A stretch of 64,000 bases of DNA from NCBI GenBank assembly GCA_028023455.1, contig JAQFVV010006246.1, forward strand, positions 859,501-923,500, read 5' to 3'. This DNA is from Epiperipatus broadwayi. Taxonomy: Eukaryota > Onychophora > Udeonychophora > Euonychophora > Peripatidae. The notes beneath the pieces are model-generated. The model made no database searches. It worked only from the letters and a program-made list of their open reading frames with translations, and was not told the DNA's origin. Below are positions 58,001-64,000 of this stretch, in pieces. Both the position numbers and the translations under genes were made by a program. The stretch's first letter is position 1, and each line of letters begins with the position of its first letter.

Positions 58001-59420
58001 ATCCATAGACAGATTAGTGATTTTAACCCATTCTGTATTATTCCAGGAAGCAGAAACAATGGTTTAGCAATGCAAATTCATTGTATTATACACAGAAAAA
58101 TATATTAATATCATTTCATAGAATTGTTAATAACTTCTTCCAAGAAATTCAATTTTGTTCCCTTTTTCTTCTTTATCTTAATCTTGCTGGGAATTACTTA
58201 TATATACGCACATCTTCATCTATACTGACTTTAAAACAAGTCATTTTTTCTTCCTCAATTTTCTTTTTTTTTAAAGAGTGAAAAAAAAATCAGATCGCTC
58301 TCTCTTTTCCCAACATTAAAAAAAAAACTGACTGATCACTAAATAATATTGAAAAAAACTGACTGATCACTACATCTCTGTTTTATAATAATCAAAAAAC
58401 TGAGAGCTACATCTCTGTTTAATAATAATGAAAAACTGACCGTCTTTGAACACTATCTCATTCATTTATATTGCCAATTTTTGATCAAAGAAAAAGGATC
58501 ACCTGGAATCTTATCTTGAAATAAAAATCAAAGCTTCACAAATTTGATGGTCTGTTGTGATTTTACAAGAAAATTAATAATCATGTTTCATTACATCAAA
58601 GCACCTCTCTTTTAAAAAATAATCTTAGATACAGATAAATAATAAAGCTGGCAATCTATAGTCATTGATTTGTGTAAAAATGTTTGATGTTTAAACACTT
58701 ATACTCACACATGTACATTTTCACATCCTAATCTACTAATCTTGATCGCTTTATTTTACACTTTCTTTCTGATCTACTTTGTTTAATAAAAATATAGTTA
58801 AATAATTTCAACACCTTATTTAATGAAATATAATAAATCCATATATTATAAATATTGTTTCTCACTACCTTTTCTCTTCATAACTGCTTATTTATTAACT
58901 ATTTATACAGACTATATAATAATATATACACACACAAATCTATATATATAAAAGAATTTTTTTTTCTAATTAGATAATATATCTGTGAGTTTGAAATGAG
59001 TCATATACATACAATATATATATATGTAAATATCATCACCTATCGCTTCAGATTACTTATTAATGTATAAATAATATATATAAAAAAATACATATATATC
59101 ATGAGGTCTTCACCTATGTTTTCAGGTTACTTCAAATTACTATATATAAGAGGGTCTTCACCTACTATATCGGGTTGCTTATATATATATCCTCACCTAT
59201 TCTTTTAGGTCGCTTATTTACATATAAATAATATATATATATATATCATAAGGTCTTCATCTATTCTTTCAGGTTACTTATTCATTTTATAACTACAAAT
59301 TTATATAAGGGGGTCTTCATCTACTACATCAGGTTACCTAGATATATGTATATAAATATTTTGACCTATTCTTTCAGGTTACTCTAACTCATTCAAATTT
59401 GAGCCAGCTTGAACTACACA
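55100..59420 (-). repeat. LTR-like block D (about 4.3 kb)
   Basis: Starts TGTAATGGAAATAAAT directly after the (AT)n that closes block B, similar to block C's TGTAATGG. A possible right end is GAACTACACA at 59420, followed by a short AC/AT tract. It carries repeated TGATGAT...GATCAT motifs (56165, 56280, 56360, 56560) shared in part with block C, and a TTTTTAATAACAAC poly(A)-signal-like motif (about 56612). No coding domain. The right boundary is uncertain. Confidence 0.45.
59030..59392. repeat. Minisatellite, about seven units of 40-60 bp
   Basis: Repeated core (G)GTCTTCACCTATTCTTTCAG then GTTACTTAT, at about 59031, 59100, 59153, 59189, 59250, 59310 and 59352, separated by TATATA-rich spacers of variable length. 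The core is partly self-complementary (ACCT...AGGT), so each unit can form a small hairpin. Confidence 0.8.
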
Positions 59421-59440
59421 TACACTTATATATATATATT

Positions 59441-59862
59441 GAGTGCATTTATTACCTTCTCTATGTATATTTATCATTAAGAAAGAAGGAAAACAAATTA
59501 TATTCTATTGTCACTTACTATAGATGTTGATCAAAAGTGATTAATGGTTTACCAATTGTTTATTTCGTATAGATCATGGGGGGGTGGGACTTTCATTGTT
59601 TTACAAAAATAATAATAAATCTTTACCCTTGGAAGTCAAAAAAAATTTTCATTTATAACTTCCCATCTACATATCAAATTTATGCAATATTTAGCTCAGA
59701 AAATCCAGGGAAGAAAAAAATTTTTTTATACATACAATACACTTTTTTATGTGTTCAAGCAAACTTATTACTACCCAGTGTATTAATAATAATCAATCCA
59801 GGGCTGTGGGATTATTTCAAGCCACATGATGAGTTGCCAAAATCTGGAGAAAAAAATACTAC
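59441..59862. other. No gene seen
   Basis: AT-rich spacer between block D and repeat copy 2. The 102-codon + strand frame at 59576-59884 runs into the repeat, has no motif and is not preserved beside copy 1. Confidence 0.45.
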
Positions 59863-63080
<3,218 letters not shown>

Positions 63081-63082
63081 TT

Positions 63083-63115
63083 GTGACTATGCATAATGTA
63101 TGGAAACCAATCAAC
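63083..63115 (+). pseudogene. PLE C-terminal fragment
   Basis: Encodes VTMHNVWKPIN, matching the PLE-1 C-terminus VTIHNVWKSLIN. It is the 5'-most part of a block that continues into the PLE 3' module. The rest of the PLE coding sequence is missing to its left, where the 3.2 kb repeat ends. Confidence 0.75.
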
Positions 63116-63478
63116 TTTGCTCTTAGGGAAAAGTGGAGAAATTAGGAGGAATATCACAGATAAGTATAGGAATTTTCTATTGACTGTTGCTTTTGGCAGG
63201 ATACCTCATTTGGTTAGAGTGTTACCTTAAACTTCAATACTCAAGAATCTAAAGGTCCAGGTTAAAATCTTATGCTATTACTGTCACTGGTCAGGTCAGC
63301 AACATCTGAAGAAGAGGGGAGAATAATACCTCTCATAATGCCGTGCATGCATATACTAACCTGTTTGATGTGCTATTACTAACAGTTGAATGTATTTGGA
63401 ATACTTAAATAAAGTTATTTTTTTTAAAGACCTTCAATACTCATATTAGAGGATGGAGTAGTCCAATATAAAAATACA
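63116..63478 (+). repeat. PLE 3' region with tRNA-Lys-like module (uninterrupted copy)
   Basis: Contains GATAAGTATAGGAATTTTC, then the tRNA-like head GCAGGATACCTCATTTGGTT and AGAGTGTTACC, then AAGGTCCAGGTTAAAATC (box B-like), CACTGGTCAGGTCAGC, CTGAAGAAGAGGGGAGAATA, TAACCTGTTTGATGTGC, TTGAATGTATTTGGAATAC and AAATAAAGTT, ending CCAATATAAAAAT. The head follows tRNA-Lys (GGATAGCTCAGTTGGTAGAG ... AGGTCCAGGGTTCAAGTC). It aligns end to end with the PLE-1 3' region once the hAT is removed. Confidence 0.82.
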
Positions 63479-63602
63479 ACTAGAACACCATCATTACAAA
63501 CATTCTGGAAAACGTTACATGTATATATTTATTTCTATTATTAATGTTTATTGGTATATCAATGTTAACATTCATCGCATGCCTATATATATATATATAT
63601 AT

Positions 63603-64000
63603 TGTAACTGGACCGCCATACAACCCTTTTATTACGTCAGTTGTAACAATTTTCTGATGAGCATGCTGTAGGAAGGAACTATCAATTGACATTCCTAATG
63701 CAGATGTTAATGGCACCTACAACAATATTTCCTGCTCATCAGAGGATGTAGTACAATAGAGACTGGAAACATCTAAATGTTTCTATGTTTGGTTTCCCAA
63801 AAAGCACCATTAGAGTTCCATCTCACTACAACCTGACTGGCCTAGGTCAAGTTATGTCAGACGTAGCTCAGAGAACATGAGATTCTCATGAACCAGTGCT
63901 ATAACTGATGAGTGATGCATTAAAACAAAACAGAATTGGATAACCAATTTAATTTTTAGTAACAAAAAAAATTTATTAAATAACAATTAATTTGCAATTT
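63603..64000 (-). repeat. LTR-like block F, left end only
   Basis: Begins TGTAACTGGACCGCCATAC directly after an (AT)n run (63583-63602). It has a TTTTTAGTAACAAAAAAAAT / ATTTATTAA motif near 63955-63975, like the poly(A)-signal area of the other blocks. It runs off the end of the window, so length and content are unknown. Confidence 0.5.

Noticed and set aside
63083-63478. Hammerhead ribozyme in the PLE 3' region (known in some Penelope-like elements)
   Set aside because: I looked for the CTGATGA...GAAA core; only CTGAAGAAGAG is present, which does not fit.

Overview
The window is AT-rich DNA from a multicellular animal. It has no bacterial-type operons. What it does have are spliced exons, poly(A)-tailed insertions and a mixture of animal transposon families (Ty3/Gypsy, Penelope-like, RTE-type LINE, hAT, tRNA-derived SINEs, a pogo/Tigger-like MITE) and long (AT)n tracts. 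The tRNA-Lys-like SINE-type module would fit a mollusc such as a cephalopod, but arthropod or cnidarian origin is not excluded; the species cannot be told from the sequence alone.

The only host gene I can support is a CUB-domain gene on the + strand. Exon 18696-18935 encodes the second half of one CUB domain and exon 25248-25380 the first half of the next; the two join in frame (phase 1) across a 6.3 kb intron. Tandem CUB domains suggest a cubilin-like or other multi-CUB extracellular protein. Its other exons were not found here. A - strand exon candidate at 3622-3845 and a + strand one at 5385-5531 are weak.

Layout: 1-5900 is mostly unassigned AT-rich DNA. 5908-17293 is an 11.4 kb Ty3/Gypsy element on the - strand with two LTRs of about 2.37 kb, a tRNA-Lys PBS, PPT, gag, protease, RT, RNase H and integrase, broken by stops and frameshifts. 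17294-25500 holds the CUB exons, two large inverted repeats, a small tRNA-derived SINE and a Penelope-like element (PLE-3) with an RTE LINE nested inside it. 25473-31006 holds two PLEs joined head-to-head, one with a hAT element in its 3' region. 31007-34224 and 59863-63080 are two copies of a 3.2 kb repeat; the second has acquired a 400 bp (AAT/AAC)n expansion. 35590-36850 is a second Gypsy gag remnant. 41464-44245 is a second, longer RTE copy.

The most striking pattern is a set of LTR-like blocks that begin TGTA or close variants directly after an (AT)n tract and mostly end in CA directly before another: the Gypsy element, blocks E (37282-39022), C (39041-40336), A (45173-50392), B (50413-55077), D (55100-about 59420) and F (63603-end). 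All face the same way, and E-C and A-B-D abut with only one (AT)n tract between them. Two of them (A, B) are paralogous, about 5 kb long and have no recognisable coding sequence. This looks like a retroelement lineage that repeatedly targets (AT)n microsatellites and re-uses the tracts flanking earlier insertions.
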